DNA of 64,000 bases, from the NCBI RefSeq assembly GCF_003073475.1, contig NZ_CP029033.1, positions 1,612,001 to 1,676,000 of the forward strand, written 5' to 3'. The position numbers were made by a program, and so were the translations under genes. The stretch is from Actinobaculum sp. 313. Lineage in GTDB: Bacteria; Actinomycetota; Actinomycetes; Actinomycetales; Actinomycetaceae. Positions 38,311 to 48,510 of this stretch are shown here, piece by piece. The notes under the pieces are model-generated. The model searched no databases. It saw only the letters and a program-made list of their open reading frames with translations, and was not told where the DNA came from. The number at the start of each line of letters is the position of its first letter. Position 1 is the first letter of the stretch.

Positions 38311-38817
38311 TCACCCCAGCGCGTCATCAAGATCTATGCCCGTCACGTCGCGCAGTGAAGCTTCGAGCCGCGCTATCTCCGGGCGATCCGATGCAAGGCT
38401 CTGTCCGGCGATGATGACCTGTGTGAACAGACCGTCACCATCACGGCGCACCAGACCGCGAGCCCGGGTTCCCGATGGAAGAATCACATGCTCCTGGTAC
38501 ACGATTGACCCCTCAAGGCGCTCCCGCACAATCAGCGCAATTGCGTCGCGCGCCCCCTCCGACCACACCAGCACCAGAGGTGTGCGCGACGAATCAACGA
38601 AAGATAGCCGTAAAATCCGCGTGGCACCGTCCCAGGCCGCTCCCTCAAACTCGTGCCACGCATACTCGAACACTGCTTGCCCGTCGCCAGTGGCAAGCTT
38701 GTCCTCGTACACTGCCAGCCAGCGCGGAGGGTCTCCTTCCAGCTCGGCCGCAGCTAGTGGTCGTCCCCGTACACCGGCCACGGCATCGGGTTGTTTACGC
38801 CGCCCAAACATCCACAT
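38311..38817 (-). CDS. Conserved hypothetical protein
   Basis: A 168-residue soluble protein that starts MWMFGRRKQPDAV and contains ALAVYEDKLATGDGQAVFEYAWHEFEG-like sequence (residues 34-60) and several alternating hydrophobic strands (RILRLSFVD, PLVLVWSEG, IALIVRERL, EHVILPSG, FTQVIIAGQ). The C-terminal third is helical and acidic. I do not recognise a family. It lies 36 bases after the small membrane protein gene on the same strand, so they are probably co-transcribed. The first residues have no signal peptide. Confidence 0.7.
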   Translation of the reverse strand: MWMFGRRKQPDAVAGVRGRPLAAAELEGDPPRWLAVYEDKLATGDGQAVFEYAWHEFEGAAWDGATRILRLSFVDSSRTPLVLVWSEGARDAIALIVRERLEGSIVYQEHVILPSGTRARGLVRRDGDGLFTQVIIAGQSLASDRPEIARLEASLRDVTGIDLDDALG

Positions 38818-38853
38818 GCCCCCTATCGAACTGGCATCGGGCCAGCATCGAAT

Positions 38854-39165
38854 TCACCCCTTGGGCAACTCGCTTGAATCGGTCAGCACGACTGTACCGA
38901 CATAGACCGTTGGGTTAGCCTCCATGGCTCTCGACTCGCGGGCGTGCCGCCCGGCAAGGAACCCGAGCACAAGAAGTACAAGTCCACATACCAGGGCAAT
39001 AATCATGCGACGTCGTTGAATCGCATGTAACTGCTCCAACTCGGTGGCATCGAGGGTAGCCGTCGTGACTGCCACCTCCGGTGCCTCGTTCTCTGAACTC
39101 GCTTCTGCCTCCACGCCCAAGGCTGAGTCCTCCTTCGACACCCCGTCGCGTTCCGAGTTTCCCAT
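38854..39165 (-). CDS. Small single-pass membrane protein
   Basis: A 103-residue protein: acidic N-terminal half (about residues 1-48, rich in Glu, Ala and Ser), a basic RRR cluster, one membrane helix (about 54-71, MIIALVCGLVLLVLGFLAG) and a short extracytoplasmic tail. The positive charges before the helix predict that the acidic part stays in the cytoplasm. The start is supported by GAAGGAGGCTATGCG upstream. No family is recognised. It probably forms an operon with the gene downstream. Confidence 0.75.
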   Translation of the reverse strand: MGNSERDGVSKEDSALGVEAEASSENEAPEVAVTTATLDATELEQLHAIQRRRMIIALVCGLVLLVLGFLAGRHARESRAMEANPTVYVGTVVLTDSSELPKG

Positions 39166-39344
39166 CGCATAGCCTCCTTCTGTCCTGCGATCAGCCTAGC
39201 GGCCTGCGGCGCCCTCTCGCCAGGTTACTTTCTCTTCGCGCTGCACCTTCCGCTGCAAGCTCATGCTCCGGTCTGCTTGATTCCGACTCACTGCCTTAAC
39301 CTCGGACTGATGGCGTACATCTCGCGCTTCCCCCTTTCCTTTGC

Positions 39345-39362
39345 GGTAATTACCTGGTAATA
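39345..39362 (+). promoter_or_regulatory. Palindromic operator-like site before femX-type gene
   Basis: GGTAATTACC (39345-39354) is a perfect palindrome, immediately followed by T and another GGTAAT (39356-39361), ending eight bases before the ATG at 39370. It takes the place where a ribosome-binding site would be expected and no good Shine-Dalgarno is visible. A repressor site at a leaderless or weakly translated start is plausible; the regulator is unknown. Confidence 0.4.
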
Positions 39363-39369
39363 TGGCCGC

Positions 39370-40665
39370 ATGGAATTCGTTCAGCTGACGCCGTTGCAAT
39401 ATCAGAGATTCGTACGGCAAGCAGACCGTGTTTTCCTTCCTCAGCTTCCCGAGTACGGCGCTGTGCGCGCAAACCTCGGCATGGGGGTTGACTACGTGGG
39501 CGTGGTGTCACACGCCGATGTCCAGACACCCGCACGCCGCGGACAGACGCCGAGAGCCCGCCCGGATGCTGCGATCCTCGCAGCCGGACTCGTCGTACTC
39601 CAGCCATGGAAGAAGATCTATCGGCGCGCATTGCTCTCCTACGGCCCCACTCTCGACTGGTCAGACAGCACCATCGTCGATTGCTTCTTCACCGGCTTAC
39701 GGGCGCATCTACGCCGCGACCGTCGTATACTCGCCGTGCGATTCAATCCGCTGCTGCCCCGCGTCTTCTACCACGACATTGAGATCGTGGCCGGCAATCC
39801 CACCGCCGCTCGTGCCGAGCGCCAACTGCGCGCACTGGGAGCTCGCCGAATCGAGAAGGAGTTCTACCAACAGTCGGATGTTCAGATTCGGTATATCTAT
39901 ACCAAGGACATCTCCGGTATGAGTTTCGAAGAGGCGACCGCGACACTCGCGAAGGGTCTCCGGCGCCGTTTTCACAATGAGGGGCGCTATGGCGTCGAGG
40001 TACGCTTTCTCGGCCCTGACGACTTCGCCGTATTTGATTCGCTGCATGACGCGACCGTGGAACGCACCTCAATGGCTAGTCTGTCTAGCGCATCGCAGGA
40101 TTTCTACCGCGCACTCATGCGCGAACTCGGGCCGGAACGTGCCCTCCTGGCAGTCGCCTATTTCTCCCCTACTCGTTACCTCCAGCAGATCGCTGCCGAG
40201 CGCGAGCAAGCGAAGGCACGCTTGGCTGTACTGTCCCAGAGGCGCCGGACCAAGGCGTGCGAGCGGGAAACAGCGGAACTGACCGAACGGCTAGAGGCCC
40301 TGAATTGGCGCGAGGAGAATACGCGGGAAGCGCTCTCAACCTACGGTGACGAGATTCCTTTCAACGCCGCACTCGGATTTCACAGCGGCAACGAGCTGCT
40401 CCTACTGTTGGGCGGTATGGACAAACGCTTCTCGGCCTACGCACGCGACTATCCGGTGGAGCGTGCCCTGTTCAAATGGGCTTGCGATCATGGTGTCTCC
40501 ATCTACAACACTTTTGGTATCTCCGGCATTTTCGACGAGACGGCACCGGATGCCACGGTGTTGACGTTCAAACGGTGGCTGAACGGTAATGTGGAGGAGT
40601 TCATCGGCACATTCGTCTTGCCAATCCGTCCACAGCTTGCCAAACGATTGGGAGCGTTGTCCTAG
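39370..40665 (+). CDS. FemX/FemAB-type aminoacyltransferase
   Basis: Adds amino acids from aminoacyl-tRNA to the peptidoglycan side chain (interpeptide bridge). The 431-residue chain has two GNAT-like domains: residues 1-180 with FLPQLPEYGAV and RRALLSYGPTLDW, and 180-431 with LAVAYFSP, the conserved LLLLGGMDKRFSAYARDYPVERAL and the C-terminal YNTFGISGIFDE followed by LTFKRWLNGNVEEFIG. Between about 270 and 323 lies a charged coiled coil (AEREQAKARLAVLSQRRR and onward), the tRNA-contacting arm of FemA/FemX proteins. The amino acid added is not readable from sequence. Its neighbours encode a D-aspartate-ligase-like enzyme and a MurJ-like flippase, which support a cell-wall role. Confidence 0.92.
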   Translation: MEFVQLTPLQYQRFVRQADRVFLPQLPEYGAVRANLGMGVDYVGVVSHADVQTPARRGQTPRARPDAAILAAGLVVLQPWKKIYRRALLSYGPTLDWSDSTIVDCFFTGLRAHLRRDRRILAVRFNPLLPRVFYHDIEIVAGNPTAARAERQLRALGARRIEKEFYQQSDVQIRYIYTKDISGMSFEEATATLAKGLRRRFHNEGRYGVEVRFLGPDDFAVFDSLHDATVERTSMASLSSASQDFYRALMRELGPERALLAVAYFSPTRYLQQIAAEREQAKARLAVLSQRRRTKACERETAELTERLEALNWREENTREALSTYGDEIPFNAALGFHSGNELLLLLGGMDKRFSAYARDYPVERALFKWACDHGVSIYNTFGISGIFDETAPDATVLTFKRWLNGNVEEFIGTFVLPIRPQLAKRLGALS

Positions 40666-40706
40666 ACCGGCACTGGCTCAAGGTGCCTCATCCACCGGGG
40701 CACAAC

Positions 40707-41963
40707 CTAGAAGCCGGAGTCTGTGGGGCGTGGGTACCATCGGCGCATACGCCGCCACTGATTGAATCCGTTCCCTAGACGGTAAATGGTACGGCGCACC
40801 GAGCGGTCGGCACTGTACGCGAGTGGGTTGATGGGACGACGCCGCAGACGTGTTCGCCGCACCCTCCTGAGCAATTCCGCGTCACGAACATAGCGTCTAT
40901 TAGCGAGAAAAGCCGGGACGATACAGAAGATTCCTTCGCGCGTGTTCGTTTGATACGAGGTCTCGAGCCCCCGTAAGTCGCTCAACATCGCAGATGCCAA
41001 GTCAACCCCTCCGACTTTCAGATAGTAGTGGCCTCGTCCGATACGCGGATTGAGGTCGAGCCAGCGCGCGGAGCCGTTGCGGGGGTCGACTTTGACATCG
41101 AGTGAAAAGAAACCGCGCAGACCAACCGCCTGCACAATACGCTTCGCATCGGCAATGAGGTCATCGCGGCGCTCCAAAAGTATGATTCCGGCGTTTCCGA
41201 GGTATTCCGGTTGATGGAGACCGAGAAGAACCCGTCCCGATCCACACGCCGTTATCCGCCCTGTTCGATCTACATAGCCGTTGACAACCCACTGCGTGGT
41301 GTCATCCCCGGGTATGAGTTCCTGGACGATCAGGCGCGTACGTATATTGTTGTCATGCCACCGCGTGAACAGCGCCATCGCATCTTCACGCGTACGCGCC
41401 ACGCTGACCTTCCGTAACCCCTGATTCCAGTTCTCGGCAAGCTCGCTCCCACTCTCGGGTTTGACGACGACGGGGAAAGTCACCTCTGTCAGCCGCTCGG
41501 ACCACCCTTGCGGATCGCTGAGATCCACCGCAGTGCGCATGGGCACAGAGAGCCGCAATCCGCCGAGCAGGTCCGCCATGGCTTGCTTCGAATTCGCCGT
41601 ACGCACGGCAGCAGCGGTGGCATACGGCAGAAAATAGCGTTCCTTCAACTCATCACGATGATTGGCCACGAACTCGACATGCTCGTCGGCGTTCACGAGC
41701 AGGATCAACTGTTGTGTGGGATGATCGGCGGCTACCTCCTGTAACACGCGCAAGAACTGTGCGTCGTCGTCGAATGTGCCGTGCGGCACCAGAAGAACAT
41801 CAAGGATACGCGAGTCGTTGATCGGCCCGCGCGGCGCATCGGAAATAACCAGCGAACGTAAACCGGCCGCCTCGTGAAAGATACGCGCAAAACTGTAGGT
41901 CGCGATGTCGTAGCCGATGACTACCGGCAGAAGTCGAGAAGCAGATTCTTCCGTACCGATCAA
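40707..41963 (-). CDS. ATP-grasp amino-acid ligase, D-aspartate-ligase-like
   Basis: A 418-residue ATP-grasp enzyme that should join a carboxyl and an amine through an acyl phosphate. The N-terminal domain starts VIGYDIATYSFARIFHEAAG; the grasp domain shows FPVVVKPESGSE, VQELIPGDDTTQWVVNGYVD, the FFSLDVKVDP strand and the metal-site WLDLNPRIGRGHYY. The overall layout resembles AslA, which adds D-aspartate to lysine in the stem peptide of lactic acid bacteria; that function is inferred. The start is TTG at 41963, overlapping the murJ-like stop by four bases (TTGA), so it is translationally coupled to the flippase gene. It faces the femX-type gene tail to tail. Confidence 0.85.
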   Translation of the reverse strand: MIGTEESASRLLPVVIGYDIATYSFARIFHEAAGLRSLVISDAPRGPINDSRILDVLLVPHGTFDDDAQFLRVLQEVAADHPTQQLILLVNADEHVEFVANHRDELKERYFLPYATAAAVRTANSKQAMADLLGGLRLSVPMRTAVDLSDPQGWSERLTEVTFPVVVKPESGSELAENWNQGLRKVSVARTREDAMALFTRWHDNNIRTRLIVQELIPGDDTTQWVVNGYVDRTGRITACGSGRVLLGLHQPEYLGNAGIILLERRDDLIADAKRIVQAVGLRGFFSLDVKVDPRNGSARWLDLNPRIGRGHYYLKVGGVDLASAMLSDLRGLETSYQTNTREGIFCIVPAFLANRRYVRDAELLRRVRRTRLRRRPINPLAYSADRSVRRTIYRLGNGFNQWRRMRRWYPRPTDSGF

Positions 41964-43773
41964 TTCCGTACTCCAATCTTCCGCAAGAGTGCGCGGGCGG
42001 GGCCCACCAGTGATGCAAGTTCCTCCATGCGCAGGAGTCGCATAAGCCCGAAATACACTGCCACCATGATGGGGGCGACCACCACGATGCGAGCCCCAGC
42101 GCCCAGTACTCCGAGCGGAGCGAACACCGGTCCAAACGCGCGCAGTACAAGGTATCCGGCGGTCATGGTGATGACGGTGATAACGAGCAACTTGCCGTAA
42201 CTGGACCAGACGCGCTGATCATCCATCCCACCCATACGCCCTGAAAGCACATGCATCATGGCAACAAAGGCCATCGTATTAGTGGCGGCCATCACCAGCC
42301 CGATCCCGACAACGGTCCACTGTGGCGGCAGCAGCCCGCACAGCCCGAAACCAATCATTCCGAGCACTTGGAAGGGAAGGTTGATCCAGAAGGCACCGCG
42401 AGTGTCCTCGAACGCGTAGTAGACACGATCAAGCACCGTTACAGCACCGATTGACACCAGCCCCAAGCACATTGAGACAACGACGCGGGCAAGGGTCACC
42501 GCTTCCTGTGGCGTTACGGTGAACGCCAGCAGCCGCGCCAAGGGCACCGCGAGAACGATCATGCCTGCAGCAGAGAGGAAGGTCAGCGTGCCGACCATTC
42601 GTAGTGTCTTCGAGGTGTCGACGCGCATGGTATCCATGTCGCCGGAGACCGCTGATCGTGCCAGGCGGGTGAACATGGCGGTTGCAATCGACACGACAAT
42701 GAGGGATGTGGGAATCGAATAGATTGTGTACGCCGTCGTGTAGGCGTAGTTTCCGGCAACAGTGAGCAAGTCCATACCGGAACTTGCAGCCCGTTCGGAT
42801 GCGCCTGCGGCGACATTGGAGACGATAATCGTGGGAACCATGCCGGTTATCATCATGAGAAGCATCCACCACGACGCACGGCCCGCCGTGCCAAGCCCGG
42901 AACCTCGCCAGGCGAAATCGGGGCGATAACGGATACCGATACGGTGCATCGGCCAAAGCAGGATCAGGGCCTGAGCCGCGATACCGACTGTGGAGAAACC
43001 ACCCAGCATTGCGACACGTTCGGCACTCCATCGGGTAACGTCCTGGGCATCCGCCGGTGTAGCACCTCCGAAAACGGCCAGAATCACCGCGAATCCCGCG
43101 ATTGCCACCACATTGTTAAGCACCGGCGCCCACATGTAGGGGCCGAAGTTCTCACGAGCGTTGAGAATCTGGCCGATCACCGTGTACATGCCGTAAAAGA
43201 AGATCTGCGGCAGGCACCAGTACGCGAAGGCCACCGTTAGCCGATACCAGTCATGCGACATTGTCGCAGCAAAGAGCTTCACCACTAGCGGTGCGGCGAG
43301 AGTAAGAAGGAGGGTGACGCCGCCGAGGAAGACGATGGCGATTGTCAACAGTTTATTGAGGAAGGCCGCTCCCCATCGCGCGACTCCTTGGTGGCGCGAA
43401 CAATGGCCGGAACCAATACCGCGTTAACCAAACCGCCGACAACCACCATGTAGATCAGGTTGGGGAGCTTATTGGCAACGTCGAAGGCGTTCGCCGCCGG
43501 AGACGTCATGGTCAGGACTGCACCGAGCATCAGCGGTGAACGCACCAGCCCGAGAACACGCGACACGAGCGTGCCGAGGAACATGACGAGAGAGGACCGC
43601 GCCGCGCTGCTTCGCCGAGGCTGTGCCTGTGCGGTTGCCGAGGCGGCTGCACGCGGAGCAACGCTGTGCTTAGGCGACCGGTTTGCGGCCTCGGTCCGGG
43701 TAGACGCAAACACCGCAAGGCCTTGCTCGCGGAAGTGACGACCCCGCAAAGGAGCGGGAGGCCCAAACAGCAT
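41960..43773 (-). CDS. murJ: MurJ/MviN-type lipid flippase (frameshifted as assembled)
   Basis: Polytopic membrane protein of the MVF family, expected to flip lipid-linked peptidoglycan precursor. The first frame (43345-43773) covers a basic N-terminus of about 55 residues and the first helices (LVMFLGTLVSRVLGLVRSPL, VVGGLVNAVLVPAIV) up to ATKESRDG; the second (41960-43348) resumes at LNKLLTIAIVFLGG and runs to the C-terminus with about 12 helices, including ARENFGPYMWAPVLNN. One missing base near 43369 separates them; restoring it gives 604 residues. Essentiality of MurJ argues for a sequence error, unless the genome holds a second copy. It is coupled to the ATP-grasp ligase gene. Confidence 0.88.
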
Positions 43774-43931
43774 GTCCCCATGGTAGCCCGCCTTTTGCCT
43801 GTAAACGCGAGAGGCCCGCCTTGCTCACTGTGCGGTATTTCCCACCACACGCGGGCGGGCAGCGGATCTCATGGCCACTTCGCAGCGGTGTCATTGGCCG
43901 CTTTTGGTGTCATGGTGACGTTTTCCAGCGG

Positions 43932-44004
43932 TGCCCCGGCAGGACTTGAACCCGCGACCGATGGATTATGAGTCCACTGCTCTAACCGGCTGAGCTACAG
44001 GGGC
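43932..44004 (-). tRNA. tRNA with CAU anticodon (elongator Met most likely)
   Basis: Cloverleaf on the minus strand: acceptor GCCCCTG with CCGGGGC, D-arm GCTCAGCCGGTTAGAGC, anticodon stem TGGA/TCCA around loop CTCATAA with anticodon CAT, T-arm CGGGTTCAAGTCCTG. CCA is not encoded. It is not the initiator, which would have three G-C pairs in the anticodon stem. Elongator tRNA-Met is most likely, but a tRNA-Ile2 with modified C34 cannot be ruled out by sequence alone. Confidence 0.88.
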
Positions 44005-44295
44005 ATGCCTCGGAAGGCCTTCCCATAATAGCCGATCACACAGGTCCTGATAAATCGCAAGCGGGTCGTCTACATACACTTACTCAACCGGCACACACCT
44101 ACACCGCGAAAAGAGCGAGGATCCGCAAGAAAATCCATTGTATCTTTCACCTTCACGGACCTTCCCCATGCCTGTTACGCCACTTTTTGCGCGACACCTA
44201 AAAAAATGAATCTCATTGAATCAAGGATGAATCTGTGCAAAGCTATGACTACCCCAACTGACAGCTCATCCTGTCAACGGAAGGAATTGCAATAC

Positions 44296-46224
44296 ATGTC
44301 CGATAACTCAACTAGGTCGACGTCCGAAAAACGCTCAGTACGGCCACAGGTTTTCGTCCCCTCTGTACTCATTGTGGGACTCTTTGTGCTCCTGGCCTTC
44401 TTCCGGTCCACACAAACCCATGATGTCATCTCACGCATTCAAACGGTCGTTGTGGAAAATGTCGGCTGGTACTACATTCTGGCGGTCACCGGGTTTGTGA
44501 TTTTTGCTTTCGTCTTGGCATTCTCCCGGAAAGGTGACACCGTGTTGGGCCCGGATGATTGCGAGCCCGACTACTCACGTATGTCATGGTTTGCCATGCT
44601 CTTCGCCGCCGGAATGGGCATCGGTCTTGTGTTCTGGGGCGCGGCTGAGCCACTGTCACATTTCGCCAACCCGAAGCCCGGATTTCAGGATCAGGTCGCC
44701 GCAGACGCGACAATCACCAATGAGCTCGGCACGGTCTCCGCTATCGACCAGGCCAAGGCAGGCGAGGCAATGACTACATCGTTCCTCCACTGGGGTTTGC
44801 ATGCCTGGGCGATCTACGTAGTCCTTGGCCTTGCTATCGCCTATGCCGTCCACCGCAAGGGGCTGCCAGTGTCAATTCGTTGGGCACTGCGACCGGTGTT
44901 GGGAGACCGAGTACGCGGTTGGTTGGGTGACGTTATCGACACAATCGCCGTGATAGGCACCATTTTCGGTATTGCCACATCGCTGGGATTCGGTGTGAAA
45001 CAAGTAGCCGCCGGTTTTGACTTTCTCGCCGACTGGAAGGTGACCGGCGGGACGCTCGTCCTGCTTGTTGTCGTCATTTCCGGCTTGGCCGCCATCTCTG
45101 TAGCAACGGGATTGGACGGCGGCATCAAGTTCCTTTCGAACACCAATCTCATCCTTGCCGCCATCCTTGTCACCTTGGTCTTCATTCTTGGACCCACCCT
45201 CTTCCTTGCCAATGAGTTCGTCGCAGACATCGGAAATTATTTTCAAGGCCTGATCCAGGAATCTTTCGAAACACTCCCCTTCGCCGGTCGCGCCGGAACC
45301 GACTGGCTCTCAGACTGGACCGTGTACTACTGGGGCTGGTGGATGAGTTGGTCGCCGTTCGTCGGTATTTTCATCGCCCGTATTTCTCGCGGTCGCACCG
45401 TGCGCGAGTTTATCCTCGGTGTGCTCATGGTGCCCACCTTGGTCACCTTCATTTGGTTTGCGATCCTGGGTGGAAACGGACTCTACCAGCAGATGTTCGG
45501 CGCTTCGAATCTCATTGGCCCCGACGGCACCGTTACCGTTGATACGGTCCTCTTCCAAACCTTCGCCAACATGCCCGGAACGACGATTCTCTCCATCCTC
45601 GCAATGATCGTCGTCATCATCTTCTTCGTGACCTCGTCGGACTCCGGTTCGTATGTTATGTCGATGATCTGCTCTGGTGGAGATCCGAATCCACGTACCT
45701 CCGTACGGCTGACCTTTGCAACACTTTCGGGAGCGATCGCCGCCGTCATGTTGGCACGCGACTCCGACGCCGGTATGTCTGCCCTGCAAACCATCGCCAT
45801 TCTCATCGGACTGCCATTCTCCGTCATCATGATCGTCATGTGTGTGGCACTGTGGCGGGAACTGGCGAAGGAAGAGAAACTCCGGATGCGGATACAGCGC
45901 CGCGAATTCGCCAAGGCGCTCGCTGAGAGGGTATCCGGCGAAGTACGCTCGGATATCTATGCGGAGATCTCCCAGCACACTGCCGCTTCACGCGCACGGC
46001 CAATTGAAACGACGGTTGATCTGCGGCGCTTCTTCGAACGCCTCTCCCGTCAATCCAGCCGCAGCGCATTGCCACGATCACGGCGTGGAGCCACAACCAA
46101 CACACCGCTAAGCACCGCTGGTATTCCGAACGAGATCATCAACAGCACAAGTACAGCGGTAGATCCGACCGAGGCACCCGATCCATCCGATGACGATGGG
46201 CGACCATCCTCCACCGCATCGTAA
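44296..46224 (+). CDS. BCCT-family betaine/choline/carnitine transporter
   Basis: Secondary transporter for trimethylammonium compatible solutes, probably sodium- or proton-coupled, for osmotic protection. About 642 residues with 12 membrane helices. The family signature in helix 8 is clear (YYWGWWMSWSPFVGIFIARISRG), as are MLFAAGMGIGLVFWGAAEP and FFVTSSDSGSYVMSM. The C-terminal tail of about 120 residues is long, hydrophilic and basic at first, then Ser/Thr/Pro-rich, like the osmosensing tail of BetP. The ATG at 44296 is preferred (GGAAGGA upstream); the frame is open for 30 more codons. The 291 bases before it hold no other gene. Confidence 0.93.
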   Translation: MSDNSTRSTSEKRSVRPQVFVPSVLIVGLFVLLAFFRSTQTHDVISRIQTVVVENVGWYYILAVTGFVIFAFVLAFSRKGDTVLGPDDCEPDYSRMSWFAMLFAAGMGIGLVFWGAAEPLSHFANPKPGFQDQVAADATITNELGTVSAIDQAKAGEAMTTSFLHWGLHAWAIYVVLGLAIAYAVHRKGLPVSIRWALRPVLGDRVRGWLGDVIDTIAVIGTIFGIATSLGFGVKQVAAGFDFLADWKVTGGTLVLLVVVISGLAAISVATGLDGGIKFLSNTNLILAAILVTLVFILGPTLFLANEFVADIGNYFQGLIQESFETLPFAGRAGTDWLSDWTVYYWGWWMSWSPFVGIFIARISRGRTVREFILGVLMVPTLVTFIWFAILGGNGLYQQMFGASNLIGPDGTVTVDTVLFQTFANMPGTTILSILAMIVVIIFFVTSSDSGSYVMSMICSGGDPNPRTSVRLTFATLSGAIAAVMLARDSDAGMSALQTIAILIGLPFSVIMIVMCVALWRELAKEEKLRMRIQRREFAKALAERVSGEVRSDIYAEISQHTAASRARPIETTVDLRRFFERLSRQSSRSALPRSRRGATTNTPLSTAGIPNEIINSTSTAVDPTEAPDPSDDDGRPSSTAS

Positions 46225-46328
46225 AGCCCGTCGCCCCGGCTCATAGCGCCGAGTATTTCTTCATACGCTCCGGTTCCGCAACGATCAGTTCCGAAGCAGT
46301 GTGCAGCGCGGTGGAAGCAGACTCGAGG

Positions 46329-48301
46329 TTACTCAATCTGTTCGTCGCAGGCTCTGCGCTGCCCTTCTAATTCGATGAGTCGAGCAAATAACTCGCCATG
46401 GCGGGGATCGTCGGCAGATGTGCGCTGCAGTTCGGAGCGCAGGTCGGCTATCTGCCGCGTAATACCCTGCCTGATCAGAGACACGGCAATACTCCACACG
46501 TACCGCTCCAACCGTTCTGGACGATTCTCCGGCAGCTCCTCCACCGCTAACTGCGAGACTGCTCGCGCGATTACGGGGTCCGCCTGCGCCGCAACCTGCT
46601 CAACGAACCACGCGGACGCCTCACGGTCGGCTTGCAGCGGGTCCACGCCGTTGCCCTGCAGCTCCTTGAAACGCTGCAGGTAGCATGCGGTGCCCCCACC
46701 GCTCGAATCGCCTCGTGGACGCGCCGATGTGCTGGAACGGTGAAGGTCTGAGACGGAAGCTCATCCATTTGCGCCGACGCGGCATAGCGGGGCAGCTGCA
46801 GATAGACCTCCAGTGCTTCCCGCTCAATCCGCTCGACCGGATCACGCAGACTCGCACGTGGGGCAAGCGGCGGCCCGGATGCGGCTTCCGGTTTGGGAGT
46901 GTTCGATTTGGCACGCCGTGGCTCCGATGCCACCTGCCGCCCTGCATGCTGAACCGCCTGCCGAACCGTTGTTTCATCCATACCGAGCCACCCGGCGAGT
47001 TGCCGGGTGTACTCGCCACGCAGAACCCGATCACGGATTGAGGCCACCATGGGCGCCGATGCGCGCAGTCCCACTGTTCGCCCCTCGGCGGTGCCGAGCG
47101 GCACTCCCTTCAACACGGATTGAATCGCGAACTCGAATAGCGGCCGCCGTGACTGAACAATTGCGCGAACTCCTTCATCCCCGTATGCCATGCGAACCTC
47201 ACACGGGTCCATGCCCTCGGCTGCCACGGCCACGAAAGTCTGGGCTGCGAAGGCCTGGTCTTCCTGAAACGCGCGCAGGGCTGCCTTCTGGCCGGCGGCG
47301 TCACCGTCGAAGGTAAAAATGACTTCTCCACCGTAGGCACGCCCTGATGACAGCATCACCCCCGCCGCTGGGTCGGCTCCATCGCCAATCAGGCGACGCA
47401 CGATCTTAACATGCTCCGCACCGAACGCGGTACCGCAGGTAGCGACGGCACATTCAATACCGGCCAGTTGAGCAGCCATAACATCCGTATATCCTTCGAC
47501 GACGACGATGCGCCGCTCCCGCGCAATCGCACGCTTGGCCAAATCCAGCCCATACAGCACCTGCGCCTTGTGATAGATCGGAGTCTCCGGTGTGTTGAGA
47601 TACTTGGGGCCGTTGTCCTCATCACTGAGCTTGCGGGCCCCGAAACCGATCGGTTCGCCGGTGATTGAGGTAATCGGCCACATCAGACGGCCGCGGAAAC
47701 GGTCGTAGAGACCGCGCGATCCTTGCGCCGTCAACCCGGATGACGCGATCTCCTTTTCACTGAATCCGTGCCCGCGCAGCTGCTTGAGCAACCCATCCCA
47801 GGTATCGGGAGAGTACCCGATACTGAAACGCGCCAGGGCATCATCGTCAAAACCACGCGTGGTGAGCAACTGGCGTGCCTTCTCCCCTGCCGGGGTATGC
47901 AGCTGGGCGACGTAAAAGTCCACCGCCACGCGATGCGCGTCGATAAGACGCTGCCGGGTGGCTCCACCTTGCTCCCGGCGCTTCCCGCGGCCGTTATCCT
48001 CGTAGTGAAGCTCAATGCCCGCCTTGCGTGCGAGCAGCTCAACGGCCTCAACGAAGGAGATATGCTCGATCTGTTCCACGAAGGAGATGACATCGCCTCC
48101 CTCACCGCAGCCGAAACAGTGCCAACGGCCAACATGCGGACGCACATGAAATGACGGCGTCTTCTCGTCATGAAAGGGGCACAGTCCGACCTGCGAATCC
48201 ACGCCTGCCGTGCGGAGTGAAACGTATTGACCGACGACCTCTTCAATACGCGTGCGGGCGCGGACCTCGTCGATGTCCTCCCGTTTGATCAACCCGGGCA
48301 T
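46329..48301 (-). CDS. dnaG: DNA primase (frameshifted as assembled)
   Basis: Makes RNA primers at the replication fork. N-terminal zinc-binding domain with CPFHDEKTPSFHV and CFGCGEGGDVI (about residues 40-75), TOPRIM core with VVVEGYTDVMAAQ and FTFDGDAAGQKA, and a C-terminal DnaB-contacting helical domain. The first frame runs from 48301 to about 46697, the second from there to 46329. The break falls at a CCCCC run (46693-46697, plus strand); one added base gives 657 residues, and the span is 3n-1. DnaG is essential, so this break is almost certainly an error in the sequence. The ATG at 48301 matches family starts; no Shine-Dalgarno is visible. Confidence 0.93.
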
Positions 48302-48510
48302 GGATCCAGTGTAGTCTGCCCCACCGACACACTTCACCGCGTGTCCCATAGCTCAATCATCGCCGCAGACATTTGTGAAATGTTCCCTTATACCCGTCGA
48401 GAGCAAAACGGTATTGGATGTCCTATCCCACCACGCATCGGCGGTGGATTCGCGGCGTTGCGTCACCTGACCCGGGCTCTATCCACGGCCCGTGCCGTCG
48501 CGGTGCCGCA

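Noticed and set aside
44140-44230. Fur-box-like stretch upstream of the BCCT gene (ATGAATCTCATTGAATCA)
   Set aside because: It lacks the symmetry of the znuA box and the transporter has no metal link.
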